A stretch of 64,000 nucleotides of DNA from Natronomonas aquatica (GCF_024449025.1 NZ_JAHLKM010000014.1:723-64722), one strand, 5' to 3'; shown: positions 7,333 through 16,795, counted from the stretch's first letter. Translations and numbers: made by a program. Notes: generated from the letters alone by a model not told the origin.

Positions 7333-8487
7333 TCAGCCGAGACGGGACGGCTCGAGGTCGGCGTCGCGTCGCTCCCGGAGGATGTTCATCGCGGTAACGA
7401 GATCCGAACGGGTGACGAGCCCGACGAGCGAGTCGGTCCCGTCGGTGACCAAAACCCGACCGATGTCCTCGTGGGCGAGCCGTTGCATCGCTTCCATCGC
7501 CTCCGTTCCGACGCCGACAGTACGGAGGTCGGTACTCATCACGTCCGCGACGGTCGTCGAGGGGCGGTTCTCGGGGGCGACGTTCCGGATGTCATCGAGC
7601 GTGACGACGCCGACCGGACGGCCGCCGTCGACGACCGGATACCCCGTGTGGCGCTCGGAGAACATCCGTTCGAGGACGGTATCCAGCGTCGTCTCCGGCG
7701 ACAGCGTCCGGACGTCGGCGGCCGGCGTCATCACGTCCCCGACGACGACGCCCTCGAAGGCCGCCTGCAGCATCGTCTGTCGGCCCTCGGCGGTCGCGGC
7801 CATGTAGACGAAGAAGGCGACGGCGATCAGAAACGGATTGAACACGAAGAGACCGAACAGCCCAAAGAGGATCGCGAAGGACTTGCCGACGCGAACCGAC
7901 AGCCGCGTCGCCTCGGCGTGGGTGCGCGTGCGGCCCAAAAGCGCCCGGAGCACGCGGCCGCCGTCGAGCGGGAACGCCGGAAGCATGTTGAACCCGGCGA
8001 GAACGAGGTTCAGGGCGGCGAGATAGCCGACGACGAACCGGACCGGATCGGCCGAAAGAGCCACGAAAGCGAGAAGAAAGACGATCCCGAGGGCGACGCT
8101 GACGACCGGCCCGCCGATCGCGATCCAGAACTCGTGGTGCCAGCGGTTCGGTTGCTCTTTTGGCCTGGCGATGCCACCGAGCAGCCACAGCGTGATCGAT
8201 TCGATCCCGTAGCCGTAGCGTCGGGCGACGGCCGCGTGGCCGAGTTCGTGTAACAGGACACAGCCGAACAGCCCGACGGCCGAGGCGGCGCCGATCAGCC
8301 ACGGGATCGACCCGGCCGTCAGCGCCCCGACGTCGAGGCCCGCACCGAGCCCGCTGTTGAGCGCCGCGGCGGCCTCGCCCATCCCGCTGCCGATGAGATA
8401 GACCAACACGGGGAGGATCAAAAGCAACGTCACGTCGATTCTGATCGGGATCCCGGCGACGGAGCCGACGCGGTACGCCTTGAACAT
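7333..8487 (-). CDS. site-2 protease family (M50) metalloprotease with CBS domains
   Basis: An integral membrane zinc protease of 384 residues. The zinc motif HELGH is at 80-84 and the third ligand block NMLPAFPLDGG at 167-177, both in predicted membrane segments. Two CBS domains occupy roughly residues 250-365 (VMTPAADVRTL, HTGYPVVDGG, VMSTDLRTV, GRVLVTDG) and probably bind an adenine nucleotide to regulate activity. This layout matches the archaeal/bacterial S2P subfamily with C-terminal CBS pairs. Such proteases cleave membrane-bound regulators, and the substrate is unknown. Catalytic residues are intact. The gene is convergent with the HhH gene and divergent from the dehydrogenase at 8661. 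Confidence 0.93.
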   Translation of the reverse strand: MFKAYRVGSVAGIPIRIDVTLLLILPVLVYLIGSGMGEAAAALNSGLGAGLDVGALTAGSIPWLIGAASAVGLFGCVLLHELGHAAVARRYGYGIESITLWLLGGIARPKEQPNRWHHEFWIAIGGPVVSVALGIVFLLAFVALSADPVRFVVGYLAALNLVLAGFNMLPAFPLDGGRVLRALLGRTRTHAEATRLSVRVGKSFAILFGLFGLFVFNPFLIAVAFFVYMAATAEGRQTMLQAAFEGVVVGDVMTPAADVRTLSPETTLDTVLERMFSERHTGYPVVDGGRPVGVVTLDDIRNVAPENRPSTTVADVMSTDLRTVGVGTEAMEAMQRLAHEDIGRVLVTDGTDSLVGLVTRSDLVTAMNILRERRDADLEPSRLG

Positions 8488-8660
8488 GTGGGAGGGATCG
8501 ATCAGGACGGCAAAGAAGGTTACCCGACGCCGACGTTCCGCGGGGACGTCCCGGGACCACCGTGTCTCGGGCCGGGACGGGCTGGGACGGGCCGGAGACG
8601 GAGGGCCCGAGCCGGTCGGAACCGCACGTTTCTTACCCGACTGCCGCGTTTCCTCCGCTA

Positions 8661-9419
8661 ATGGACGAGACCGTACTGCTCACCGGGGCCAAAGGGTCCG
8701 TCGGGACGGCCATCCGCGAGGGACTGGTCGACGAGTACGACTGGCGGTACCTGTTTCACAACCCGCCGCCGTTCGAGCCGGAACACCCCTCGCTGGTCGG
8801 CGACGTCACCGACGAGGAACTCGTCGCCGAGGCCTGCGAGGGCGTCGGTACGGTCGTCCACCTGGCTGGCGATCCCCGCCGGGACGCTCCCTGGGAGTCG
8901 GTACTGGACAACAACATCCACGGGACGAAGATACTCTACGAGGCCGCCGTCGAGGCCGGCGTCGAGAAGTTCGTCTTCGCGTCCTCGAACCACGCCGTCG
9001 GCCACTTCGAGACCGACCGGAAACCCGACCTCTATCGGGCAGACGACGACTTCCGGCTGGACGGCACCGAACTCCCCCGCCCCGGCAACCACTACGGGAT
9101 CTCGAAGGCGACCGGCGAGGTCATCGGCCGGTACTACCACGACGAGTACGGCATCGACGTCTGTAACATCCGGATCGGCAACCTCACCCGTGGTCACCCG
9201 CCGATCGACTACGAGCGCGGTCAGGCGATGTGGCTCTCGTATCGTGATTGTGCCCGGATCCACGCGTGTGCGCTCGAGGCCGACTACGACTACGAGATCG
9301 TCTACGGCATCTCCGACAACGACCGGAAGTTCTACTCCTTGGAGCGCGCCAAGGAGGTGCTGGGCTACGAGCCACAGGACAACTCCGCCGAGTGGGACGG
9401 CGACGAGAGGATCGACTAG
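8661..9419 (+). CDS. azf: NAD-dependent glucose-6-phosphate dehydrogenase (Azf type)
   Basis: A 252-residue extended short-chain dehydrogenase. The Rossmann glycine motif TGAKGSVG is at residues 8-15, and the catalytic YxxxK is Y145-K149 (HYGISKATGE). The blocks FASSNHAVGH, CNIRIGNLTRG and YGISDNDRKFY match the haloarchaeal NAD-dependent glucose-6-phosphate dehydrogenase (Azf), which opens the oxidative pentose phosphate route in this group. Relatives with other sugar substrates (uronate dehydrogenases) exist, so the exact substrate is inferred from family. The IS200/IS605 element follows about 170 nt downstream. Confidence 0.82.
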   Translation: MDETVLLTGAKGSVGTAIREGLVDEYDWRYLFHNPPPFEPEHPSLVGDVTDEELVAEACEGVGTVVHLAGDPRRDAPWESVLDNNIHGTKILYEAAVEAGVEKFVFASSNHAVGHFETDRKPDLYRADDDFRLDGTELPRPGNHYGISKATGEVIGRYYHDEYGIDVCNIRIGNLTRGHPPIDYERGQAMWLSYRDCARIHACALEADYDYEIVYGISDNDRKFYSLERAKEVLGYEPQDNSAEWDGDERID

Positions 9420-9603
9420 GAGTTCTCGGGCCCCGGAGGGAAACCGATAGCTTCCCCCAACACCGCACGTCTCCCGGAGCAAAGAGGTTACCGACGGTGT
9501 CACCCCGTAGATTTCGAGAGTTATAATATCTGCAGTTCCTTTAGTATAGCCGCCGTTCGGTGGCAACGATTTCGCGAGAACGCGACGGTGAACCGCCTCG
9601 GGG

Positions 9604-10956
9604 TCAAGTGGTTCGAGACGCAGAGCGTCTCGTCATCACGGAAATCAAAGATTTCCGTACGACCCCGAGGCTTCCCGTGGAATAGTCGGACACTCCCACC
9701 CGACCATCGGCCTGATAGCCTTGGGCAGTCGGGTGGGTCACGGTCGGGGCGTCCACGGCCCCCGATGCCTGCCGTCGCACCTTCCGAACAACGGAAAGGC
9801 TGTTGAGAGCAGGCACATTCCAATTGAGTTTCTTCATGCCTTTCACGGCGATATTGACGCTTGCACCTCGGTCGCTGTGGTCTTGATGGGAACACGACCG
9901 GCATTTGAACCGCTTTTTGTTGCGGTTCGCCCGTTCCGTATGCCCGCAGATTGGACACCGCTGGCTCGTGTATTCGGGGTTAATCCACGCAGTCGGGATG
10001 CCCTCGAACGACGCCTTGTACGAAGTATAGAACTGGAGGGCGCGGAACGGGAGGTGGTGCAAACGTCGGTTCATCCGCGTACCGTAGTCGATACTATCGC
10101 GCATCTCTTTGAGGTCTTCAAAGACGATGCACGGCTTCTCGAACTGCTGGCTCCACTCCACGATGTGACGGCTCACCTTGTGGAGTCTGTCGCGGACGAA
10201 CTGTTCCTCACGCCCTTCCAGCGTGTCGTGGATACTGTTTTTCCCCGCGTTCTGCACGCGCTTCCGCATCGTGAAGTAGCGGTGGCGCTCGAACTTGATT
10301 TCGGGGAAGTCGATGACCAACGTATCTTCGACACCATCCGTTGAGAGTGCGGTCAACGCCACGTTATCCTCGTTCACGTCCACACCGACAATCGTCCGCG
10401 AGTCCTGCTTGTCTCGAACGGTCTGCTCGGTGTTGGTGACGTTGACGTGCAACTCGGCGTTGTCGTTGTGGAACAGGGCTTCTGCCGTCCCAATCTTCCA
10501 CTCGTTACTTTCGAGTGCGGTCTTGAGAATACCGAGATGAGCGTCACTCCCTTCGAGGACGCCCTTGACGTGTTTGTACGGCTTCGCGCTGATACGGAAC
10601 GCCACGTCGCCGTCGTCGGTGAACGACAGATTGTACCCTTCCTCGTAGTTCGCTCGGAGCGGGTACGACCCGTCCTTAGTGTGACTCGGCTGGCCGAAAT
10701 CGTTATATTCGTAGTAGTTCTCCATCGCACCGAGTGCCTTCGCAACGACGCGCTGAGTCGTGTTCTTCACGAGGTCGGAGTCGTCGGCCACACGGTCGGG
10801 AATGGCGTCCCAGTCCACGCCTTCTTTCGCGAGGCGGATGGATTCGTTGTACGCCTGTCGAGACTCAAGCGTAGCGTCGTACAGCAGACCCCCGTTGTCA
10901 CTCTGGATGTTGAGTTGGAAGTCTAGAGTTTTGATGAGGGCCTGCGCGTTGGTCAT
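9604..10956 (-). CDS. tnpB: TnpB RNA-guided nuclease (IS605 type)
   Basis: A 450-residue TnpB-like protein (OrfB). RuvC catalytic residues are D193 (GVDVNEDN), E280 (IVFEDLKEMRD) and D362 (SDRGASVNIAV). The zinc finger is CPIC (334-337) and CRSC (352-355). The last 60 residues run through the right-end hairpins, so the guide RNA probably overlaps the coding end. The start overlaps the stop of the DUF2080-like ORF by 2 nt, so the two are probably translated together. Its N-terminal domain is unlike that of the TnpB at 3054, so they belong to different branches. Confidence 0.9.
   Translation of the reverse strand: MTNAQALIKTLDFQLNIQSDNGGLLYDATLESRQAYNESIRLAKEGVDWDAIPDRVADDSDLVKNTTQRVVAKALGAMENYYEYNDFGQPSHTKDGSYPLRANYEEGYNLSFTDDGDVAFRISAKPYKHVKGVLEGSDAHLGILKTALESNEWKIGTAEALFHNDNAELHVNVTNTEQTVRDKQDSRTIVGVDVNEDNVALTALSTDGVEDTLVIDFPEIKFERHRYFTMRKRVQNAGKNSIHDTLEGREEQFVRDRLHKVSRHIVEWSQQFEKPCIVFEDLKEMRDSIDYGTRMNRRLHHLPFRALQFYTSYKASFEGIPTAWINPEYTSQRCPICGHTERANRNKKRFKCRSCSHQDHSDRGASVNIAVKGMKKLNWNVPALNSLSVVRKVRRQASGAVDAPTVTHPTAQGYQADGRVGVSDYSTGSLGVVRKSLISVMTRRSASRTT
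9614..9658. repeat. two right-end hairpins inside tnpB 3' end
   Basis: Two perfect stems in tandem: CGAGACGC/GCGTCTCG (9614-9632) and ACGGAAATC/GATTTCCGT (9638-9658). They overlap the last codons of tnpB and are the likely core of the right end and its guide RNA. Confidence 0.75.
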
Positions 10957-11108
10957 TCTCCGTCTTGTTCGGCGGGTTCTGAGATTCGGACGACTTTCAC
11001 ATCGGCCCCACGCCAGCGTTTAGGAACGGTGACGTGGGCACTATTCCCGAACGCTTTGACCTCGCCATCTAGGACTTCCTCACCGTCAATTTCAAAGCGA
11101 TTCGCCAT
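10953..11108 (-). CDS. DUF2080-family transposase-associated protein
   Basis: A 51-residue ORF (MANRFEIDGEEV..., ending EPAEQDGE) just upstream of tnpB, overlapping its start by 2 nt. The core AFGNSAHVTVPKRWRGADVKVV looks like a small swapped-hairpin or AbrB-like fold. It matches the short transposase-associated proteins (DUF2080) seen in haloarchaeal IS605-family elements. The function is unknown, and a role in regulating tnpB or binding element DNA is a guess. It is also divergent from tnpA, so the 53-nt gap to 11162 must hold both promoters (a tatattttggata stretch lies near 11114). Confidence 0.8.
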   Translation of the reverse strand: MANRFEIDGEEVLDGEVKAFGNSAHVTVPKRWRGADVKVVRISEPAEQDGE

Positions 11109-11161
11109 ACCCGAGTATATATTTTGGATATACTTGATTGTGGCGGTGGTGTATTCCCAAT

Positions 11162-11560
11162 ATGGGCGAGAAGCGGTCGAACCACACGGTGTACAACGTC
11201 AACTACCACCTCGTGTGGTGTCCGAAGTACCGTCACGCGATACTCGAACACATCAAGGAATCGCTGGAAGTGAGTTTCCGCGACGTGTGCAGCGAATACG
11301 GCTACGAGATACTGTCGTTGCATATCTCGCCCGACCACGTACACTTGTTCTTGTCAGCCCATCCGAAGCACGCGCCGAGCGAGATTGTGCGAACGGTCAA
11401 GAGCATCACGGCACGGAAAATGTGGGAACAGCACGAACCGTTCTTGGAGGAGTACCTGTGGGGTGGCGGATTTCGGGAGGAATCGTACTACGCTGGGACG
11501 GCGGGTGATGTTTCGACAGACACGATCGAGCAGTATATCGAGCGAACGGAACACGTTTAG
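11162..11560 (+). CDS. tnpA: IS200-type TnpA transposase (HUH, single tyrosine)
   Basis: The 132-residue Y1 transposase that cuts and joins single-stranded DNA of the element. The HUH motif is H59-V60-H61 (SPDHVHLFL), and the nucleophilic tyrosine is in FREESYYAGTAG (Y109 or Y110). The opening MGEKRSNHTVYNVNYHLVWCPKYRH is typical of the family. I start at 11162 because the frame upstream to 11138 (MWRWCIPN) overlaps the divergent promoter. The length is normal. It could also mobilise the tnpA-less element at 2992 if it recognises that element's ends. Confidence 0.94.
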   Translation: MGEKRSNHTVYNVNYHLVWCPKYRHAILEHIKESLEVSFRDVCSEYGYEILSLHISPDHVHLFLSAHPKHAPSEIVRTVKSITARKMWEQHEPFLEEYLWGGGFREESYYAGTAGDVSTDTIEQYIERTEHV

Positions 11561-11580
11561 CTGGGCTTACGGCCTTCACC

Positions 11581-11599
11581 CTCGGGGTCAAGCCCCGAG
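11581..11599. repeat. left-end hairpin of the IS200/IS605 element
   Basis: CTCGGGG-TCAAG-CCCCGAG stem-loop just after tnpA and about 24 nt inside the element end. The adjoining sequence matches the orphan end at 2160-2196. Confidence 0.75.
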
Positions 11600-11694
11600 G
11601 CACTCGGCCTGCTCAGCCTGTAGAGGAATACCAAACGGACGTTTGACTTTTGCGAACCTGTTTATCTGTTCCGCCGGTAGTTCCGGGCAGCATC

Positions 11695-12744
11695 ATGAAC
11701 CGACGCGAGATCCTCGCCGGTATCGGCCTCGGGTTCGCTCCAGTTCTCGCTGGCTGTGGCGAGGATACGGCCGGTTCGGAGGACCAATCGCCGTCCGACG
11801 GCTCCGATGGCGGTAGCGACGCCGATGACGGGACTGACGGCGGGGGAACGGACGCAGACGACCTCTCTGTCGACGGACGGCTTCACAACGAGACGGACAC
11901 CGCCCACACGTTCGAGTTGGTCGTTCGGGACAGTGACGGCGACGTTCTCACCGAAGGCGAGGAGCGCGTCGAAGCGAGCACCACCGAACGGGTTCCGGCG
12001 GTAGCCCGCCCCGGTGAACCCCGAACCTTCGACGTGGCGGTCGATGGCGTCGAAACCTCCAGAACGCTCGAATTCGACGTCGAACCGACCGCGGGACAGG
12101 TCGATGGCTACGTCGACATACGGTACACCGGCGGGAAGATAGTGATCTTTTTCACGGACCCCGATGGGACCGACGACGGGGCCGCCGACGCGGATCGGGT
12201 AGACACCCCGCCGTACGAGATCCAGAAACCGGACGACGTCGAGGACTGGAACGAGGAGTACCTCGGCGAACACATGCCGACGGAACCCTCGCTCGGCTTC
12301 GAGGTACTGACGAACGCACGCGGAGTGCTCCGAGAGCGGCGGCTAACCCATGACGCCGACGAAGAGTACTGGGTCGGGCTGGCCACTGACGGAACCGCCC
12401 GTGACGAACTGCTCGATCTCGACGCGGTCGAGGCCGGTACGCGCGAGCGGATCGAATCGGTCGATTTCGAGGAACGTCTGTTGGTCGTCGTCGAGACCGG
12501 GTACGGCTCCGGATCGGTTGAGCATCGGTGGGGCCGTATGGAGGATACGGCCGACGGTGTCGATCTCTACGGGTATTACACCGATCCCACCGAGGGGACC
12601 GACGACGTCACGACGTGGCTCTCGCTTCTCGAGATCGAGCGCCCCGACACCGCTGTCGACCGCGCACGTGTGAGTCTCACGGTCGATACGGACCGGCGCG
12701 TCCGTTTCGACTCGACGGAGGGTGTCGTCACGCTCGAAGGGTGA
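11695..12744 (+). CDS. predicted lipoprotein of unknown function
   Basis: A 349-residue exported protein. The N-terminus MNRREILAGIGLGFAPVLAGC gives a short Arg pair, hydrophobic stretch and lipobox LAGC, so it is probably lipid-anchored on the cell surface. A Ser/Gly/Asp-rich linker follows (residues about 25-60), then a first beta-rich block (ETDTAHTFELVVRDSDGDVL...) that resembles haloarchaeal FxLYD/transthyretin-like repeats, and a second block after residue 190. No catalytic motif is seen. I chose the ATG at 11695 because the longer frame starts inside the transposon flank. A weak TATA (tttatctg) lies near 11661. Confidence 0.7.
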   Translation: MNRREILAGIGLGFAPVLAGCGEDTAGSEDQSPSDGSDGGSDADDGTDGGGTDADDLSVDGRLHNETDTAHTFELVVRDSDGDVLTEGEERVEASTTERVPAVARPGEPRTFDVAVDGVETSRTLEFDVEPTAGQVDGYVDIRYTGGKIVIFFTDPDGTDDGAADADRVDTPPYEIQKPDDVEDWNEEYLGEHMPTEPSLGFEVLTNARGVLRERRLTHDADEEYWVGLATDGTARDELLDLDAVEAGTRERIESVDFEERLLVVVETGYGSGSVEHRWGRMEDTADGVDLYGYYTDPTEGTDDVTTWLSLLEIERPDTAVDRARVSLTVDTDRRVRFDSTEGVVTLEG

Positions 12745-12995
12745 CGCCGTCGGGGGCAGGTGGCTCGAACGATCGGCATAACCGGGCGATCTTGGACAGT
12801 GAGAGAAGCCCGTCGTTCGGAGCCCTCCCCGACGACCTCAGGGGACGACTGGAGGCCGATCCCGAGCGACAGCGCCAGTCGGTTCCCCACCGCCGGAAGA
12901 AACACACCGCCTGTCCCGGGTGTACGCTCGAGGTTCACGGCTGTGGACAGCCCTACGCCGTCCCCGAGGAAGCGACAGCGACCCCCACGCGGTGA
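12741..12995 (+). CDS. possible small protein after the lipoprotein gene
   Basis: An 84-codon frame with a GTG start overlapping the TGA of the lipoprotein gene (GTGA). About three quarters of its third codon positions are G or C, as in real genes here. It has an acidic stretch LPDDLRGRLEADPERQ and three cysteines in CPGCTLEVHGCGQ. Against it: no ATG, no recognised family, and Pro/Thr/Arg-rich ends. It may be noncoding. Confidence 0.3.
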   Translation: MTPSGAGGSNDRHNRAILDSERSPSFGALPDDLRGRLEADPERQRQSVPHRRKKHTACPGCTLEVHGCGQPYAVPEEATATPTR

Positions 12996-13008
12996 CGGGC
13001 GGAGCGAG

Positions 13009-15627
13009 TCACTCGAAGACGAGGACGGTCGCGTCGCCGGCCTCTAAGACGACGACCTCCTCGCCGCCCTCGGATCGCTGTTCCGCTTCGAGTTCGAACA
13101 TGTCGGCTTCGACAGTGACGACGTCGCCGTCGATCTCGAACTCGGCGTGGCCGGCGGTGTCGAGTTCGGCCTGTAGTTCGACCGGGTCGGCCGACTCCAG
13201 TCGGTCGACGACCGCGCCGGCCTTCTCGCGGAAGACGGGGCCGAGCTCGCTGTGGTCGATATCGACGCCGACCGGGACCAACTCGACGTTCGGGGTCCCC
13301 TCCTCGATGTAGACCGGTGCGTTGACCGTATCCGCGAGATCGTAGGTATCCAGCGGCACCGCTTCCTCGAGGTAGACCTCGACCCGGTCGAGTTCGGCGT
13401 TGAGCGGTTTCCCCTCGTCGGACTTCCAGCCCCGGACGGTCGCGGCGATATCCGCGATCGTCGCCCCGCGGGCGGCCGCCTCCCCGTCGACCGCCGGCGG
13501 GTCGGGCCAGGACGCGCCGTGGACACTGCCCTCCGTCGGGAGGTGGCTCCAGGCCTCCTCTGTGATGAAGGGGGCGAACGGCGAGAGCATCCGGAGAGAA
13601 GCGCTCAACGCGGTATACAGCGCATTCTCGGCGGCGCGGCGCTCGCCGGGTCGACCCTCGTAGAGCCGACCCTTGATCAACTCGAGGTAGTCGTCGGCCA
13701 GGTCGTGCCAGACGAAGTCCCGGACCGCCCGGAGGGCGCTGTCGAAGCGATACTCGTCCATGTCGTCGGCGACGGATTCGGCGACCCCGGCACACTCCTC
13801 GAGGATCCACGCGTCGACGTCACGGTAGGCCGCGTCGGCGGTCTCGGGGGTCGATCCCTCGAGGTGGCCCGCGGAAAACTTCACGATGTTCCACAGCTTC
13901 GTCTGGAACCGCGAGGCCGAAGTGACCTCCTTCCACTGGAACTGGATGTCGGTACCGGGCTGGCCGCCCAGCGCCATCGCCTGCCGGAAGGCGTCCGCGG
14001 AGTGTTCCTCGACGACCTCCTCGGGCTGGACGAAGTTGCCGCGGGATTTGGACATCTTGTTGCCGTCGTCGCCGAACACCATCCCGTTTATCAGAGCGTC
14101 CTCCCAGGGGATCTCGCCGGTGACCGCGGCGGTCCGGAGGATCGTATAGAAGGCCCACGTCCGGATGATGTCGTGGCCCTGCTCGCGCAGTTGAACCGGC
14201 TCGAAGGCTTCCTCGGGCCAGCCGGCGACGTACAGCGGCGAGATCGACGAATCCATCCAAGTGTCCATCACGTCGGTTTCGCCGGCCCAGTTCTCGCCGC
14301 CGCATTCGGGACAGCTCCCGACCGCCGGATCCTCGGTCGTCGGGTCGACGGGGACCTCCGCACCCGTGGCGGTCTCGACGTGGCCACAGTCGGCACACTC
14401 CCAGGCGGGGATCGGCGTCGCGAAGACGCGCTGGCGGGAGATCACCCAGTCCCACTCCATCCCTTCGGTCCACTCCTCCAGGCGGGTGTACATGTGATCG
14501 GGGAACCACTCGATCTTTTGGGCCGTGTCGAGTATCTCCTCCTGATCGACCTTCACGAACCACTGTTCCTTCGAGAGGATCTCGATCGGCGTGTCACACC
14601 GCCAACAGCAGCCGACCGACTGCTCGGTCGGTTCGGCGTCCTCGAGGTACCCCTGCCTCTCAAGGGCGTCGGCGATCTCGGTTTTGGCCTCCTCGATCGG
14701 GAGGCCCTCGAACTCGCCGGCCAGTTCGTCGAGGTGGCCGTCCTCGGTGACGACCGCCCGGAGTTCGAGGTCGTACTCGGCCCACCAGTCGGCGTCCTGT
14801 TTGTCGCCGAACGTACAGATCATCACCGCCCCAGTCCCGAACTCGCCGTCGACCTCCTCGTCGGCGATGAGTTCGACTTCCTGGCCGAAAAGCGGCACCT
14901 CGAACGTGTCGCCGATACGGTCCTCGTAGCGTTCGTCGTCGGGATCGACGGCCATCGAGACGCAGGCCGGAAGCAACTCCGGGCGGGTCGTCGCGATCTC
15001 GATATCGTCGTTGCCGACGCCCTCGAAGGTGATGTAGTACAGCGTCCCCTCGCGGTCCTCGTTTTCGACCTCGGCGTCGGCGATAGCGGTCTCACAGCGG
15101 GGACACCAGTTGACCGGGTGTTCGTCCTGATAGACGTAGTCCGATTCGGCCATCTCGACGAACGACCGCTGGGTCTCCTCCCAGTAGTCGTCGTTCATCG
15201 TCCGGAACTCGTGGTTCCAGTCCTGAGAGAACCCAAGCGTGAGCATCGTCTCCTTCATCGCGCCGATCTGGGACTCGGTGTGTTCGACACACCACTCGCG
15301 GAACTGCTCTCGGGAGACGTCCGTCCGGTGGATGTCGCGGTTCTCCTCGACTTTCACCTCGGTCGGCAGGCCGTGACAGTCCCATCCCTGCGGGAAGAGG
15401 ACGTCGTCGCCCTTGAGCCGGTGATACCGGGCGGCGTAGTCCATGTAACACCACCCCAGGGCGTTGCCGATATGGAGGTTGCCGGTCGGGTACGGTGGCG
15501 GCGTATCGATGATGTAGTCGGGGCGCTCGGGGTCGTCGTCGTAGCTGTAGACCTCGGAGTCGAGCCACTCCTCGCGCCATCTCTGTTCGGCCTCCTCTGG
15601 GTCGTAGCTGTCTGGAACGTCACTCAT
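13009..15627 (-). CDS. valS: valyl-tRNA synthetase
   Basis: Charges tRNA-Val. The 872-residue class Ia enzyme has the HIGH-type motif NLHIGNALG near residue 49 and the KMSKS motif ([10 protein letters not shown]). Between them lies the CP1 editing domain, with paired CxxC zinc knuckles (NWCPRCETA and [21 protein letters not shown]). The anticodon-binding domain follows, and an acidic C-terminal segment completes it. The length and motif order are those of archaeal ValRS. I start at 15627 ([10 protein letters not shown]), because the frame upstream is short and basic. It is transcribed alone, convergent with the lipoprotein gene. Confidence 0.98.
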   Translation of the reverse strand: MSDVPDSYDPEEAEQRWREEWLDSEVYSYDDDPERPDYIIDTPPPYPTGNLHIGNALGWCYMDYAARYHRLKGDDVLFPQGWDCHGLPTEVKVEENRDIHRTDVSREQFREWCVEHTESQIGAMKETMLTLGFSQDWNHEFRTMNDDYWEETQRSFVEMAESDYVYQDEHPVNWCPRCETAIADAEVENEDREGTLYYITFEGVGNDDIEIATTRPELLPACVSMAVDPDDERYEDRIGDTFEVPLFGQEVELIADEEVDGEFGTGAVMICTFGDKQDADWWAEYDLELRAVVTEDGHLDELAGEFEGLPIEEAKTEIADALERQGYLEDAEPTEQSVGCCWRCDTPIEILSKEQWFVKVDQEEILDTAQKIEWFPDHMYTRLEEWTEGMEWDWVISRQRVFATPIPAWECADCGHVETATGAEVPVDPTTEDPAVGSCPECGGENWAGETDVMDTWMDSSISPLYVAGWPEEAFEPVQLREQGHDIIRTWAFYTILRTAAVTGEIPWEDALINGMVFGDDGNKMSKSRGNFVQPEEVVEEHSADAFRQAMALGGQPGTDIQFQWKEVTSASRFQTKLWNIVKFSAGHLEGSTPETADAAYRDVDAWILEECAGVAESVADDMDEYRFDSALRAVRDFVWHDLADDYLELIKGRLYEGRPGERRAAENALYTALSASLRMLSPFAPFITEEAWSHLPTEGSVHGASWPDPPAVDGEAAARGATIADIAATVRGWKSDEGKPLNAELDRVEVYLEEAVPLDTYDLADTVNAPVYIEEGTPNVELVPVGVDIDHSELGPVFREKAGAVVDRLESADPVELQAELDTAGHAEFEIDGDVVTVEADMFELEAEQRSEGGEEVVVLEAGDATVLVFE

Positions 15628-15838
15628 GGTTTTTCTCGCGTAGACCGGTCGGTAGGGGGCGAACACGTGCGCGCGACGGAGAAGGCGCGCGGTTACAGCC
15701 CGCGTACTACAGACCGGGTCGCGCTCATACCTCTTCGGTCGGTCGTTCCCGATAAAAAGCTTCGCTTACGTCGCAGGGTCAGTGAGTCGTTGGGCGTACC
15801 GAAGACTTACCTGGATTTTGTGTCTATCCGGAGTATCG

Positions 15839-16438
15839 ATGGATCGACGACGATACGTGGCGGCGAGTATGGGGATCGTCGGTGGTACCCTCGCCGGATG
15901 TACAGCACTCGCGGGGGAAACGGAGCTTACCGAACCGACCGAATCCAGGGAGGGCCATTCCGTCCGTTTCGTGTACGAAGAGGAAGACGAAGACGGGGAA
16001 CTCCTCGGAGTCTATTTCGACGGGCGGCCGGACACTCCATGGAAAAGCGTCGACAGGATACCGGACGCGCCGGGGTTTCACCGGCTCCGGATCGGGATCG
16101 AACAGCCGGGCAACGTTACCCTCGATAGCTACCGTTTCCGATTCGAGCCTGCCGGGGACAGGGGTGCCAACATCTATTTGCATCCGCCCGAACTCGGCCA
16201 CGAGGATACGTTCGATACGTACCGCGATAGCGACTGGACGGTAGTCGAGGCTGAATACGACGACGGGACGACTGTCGGGACGGGATTCGAAGTGTTCGTC
16301 TACAGCGATGGGGAAGGCGACAGCGGCTCCACCCCGGTCCTCGCCGCCTACGAACTCATCCTATCGGGGGACGGATACCTCGATGGGAGGTTCGTTGCTC
16401 GGGACCGGACGACGATCGACCTCGGAGATCCGGAGTGA
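15839..16438 (+). CDS. predicted lipoprotein of unknown function
   Basis: A 199-residue exported protein starting MDRRRYVAASMGIVGGTLAGC, i.e. an Arg-rich start, hydrophobic segment and lipobox LAGC at residues 18-21. The rest is beta-rich and acidic, with repeated motifs RFVYEEEDEDGELL and FRFEPAGDRGANIYLHPPELG. No domain was recognised. It is probably a surface-anchored protein. The ATG at 15839 gives the signal sequence. The frame starting at 15782 puts unlikely residues in front of it. The adjacent azlD gene is convergent, 9 nt away. Confidence 0.65.
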   Translation: MDRRRYVAASMGIVGGTLAGCTALAGETELTEPTESREGHSVRFVYEEEDEDGELLGVYFDGRPDTPWKSVDRIPDAPGFHRLRIGIEQPGNVTLDSYRFRFEPAGDRGANIYLHPPELGHEDTFDTYRDSDWTVVEAEYDDGTTVGTGFEVFVYSDGEGDSGSTPVLAAYELILSGDGYLDGRFVARDRTTIDLGDPE

Positions 16439-16447
16439 CCGTTCGGA

Positions 16448-16795
16448 TCAAAACACCGGAACGGAGACGACCACGAAGTAGATGAGAAACCCCGTGACGA
16501 GCGTTCCGATGAGACTCTCCGTCCGCCAGGCGACGATAGCCGCGGCGAGTCCGGCGATGAGAAACGGGTTGAGCGGGGACAGATAGAAGCCGCCGTCCCG
16601 ATAGAAGATCGGCGGCACGGCCAAAGCCGCCAGGACGGCCGGCGGAACGAGGTTCAGGTGCTTTTCGATCCCATCGGGCATCTCGTAGTAGCTGAACAGG
16701 CTGATGAACGATATCCGGAGCGCGTACGTGGCGATGGCGATCGCGACGATGTGTATCCAGAGCCAGACCGCCGGCATGGTTTCGATGGCGTTCAT
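16448..16795 (-). CDS. azlD: branched-chain amino acid transport protein AzlD
   Basis: The small subunit of the AzlCD exporter. It has 115 residues and four predicted membrane helices: AVWLWIHIVAIAIATYAL, NLVPPAVLAALAVPPIF, PFLIAGLAAAIVAW and GTLVTGFLIYFVVVSV. The motif RISFISL after helix 1 and the VPPAVLAAL segment are typical of AzlD. The start overlaps the azlC stop (ATGA, 16792-16795), so the pair is coupled. AzlCD relatives export branched-chain amino acids or analogues, and the substrate is inferred from family. Confidence 0.88.
   Translation of the reverse strand: MNAIETMPAVWLWIHIVAIAIATYALRISFISLFSYYEMPDGIEKHLNLVPPAVLAALAVPPIFYRDGGFYLSPLNPFLIAGLAAAIVAWRTESLIGTLVTGFLIYFVVVSVPVF

Larger units (their letters stand above)
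9590..11623. mobile_element. complete IS200/IS605-type element (tnpA, tnpB, accessory ORF)
   Basis: It carries divergent tnpA (plus) and tnpB (minus) with a 51-residue DUF2080-like ORF between them. Subterminal hairpins lie at both ends: 9614-9632 (CGAGACGC-AGA-GCGTCTCG) and 11581-11599 (CTCGGGG-TCAAG-CCCCGAG). The second is followed by gcctgctcagcctgtag, as at the other elements here. All three genes look intact, so the element may still move. There are no terminal inverted repeats or target duplication, consistent with HUH peel-and-paste transposition. The ends are approximate. The left limit (tnpB-downstream) is the less certain one. Confidence 0.85.

Noticed and set aside
7195-8253. A 352-codon plus-strand frame opposite the M50 protease
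   Set aside because: An antisense shadow with repeated R/D/E residues and no domain. The M50/CBS frame has complete motifs.
13252-16128. A 958-codon open frame on the plus strand opposite valS
   Set aside because: It is the antisense shadow of the valS gene in G+C-rich DNA. It contains no recognised domain and is Arg/Asp/Val-rich, as is typical of antisense frames here.
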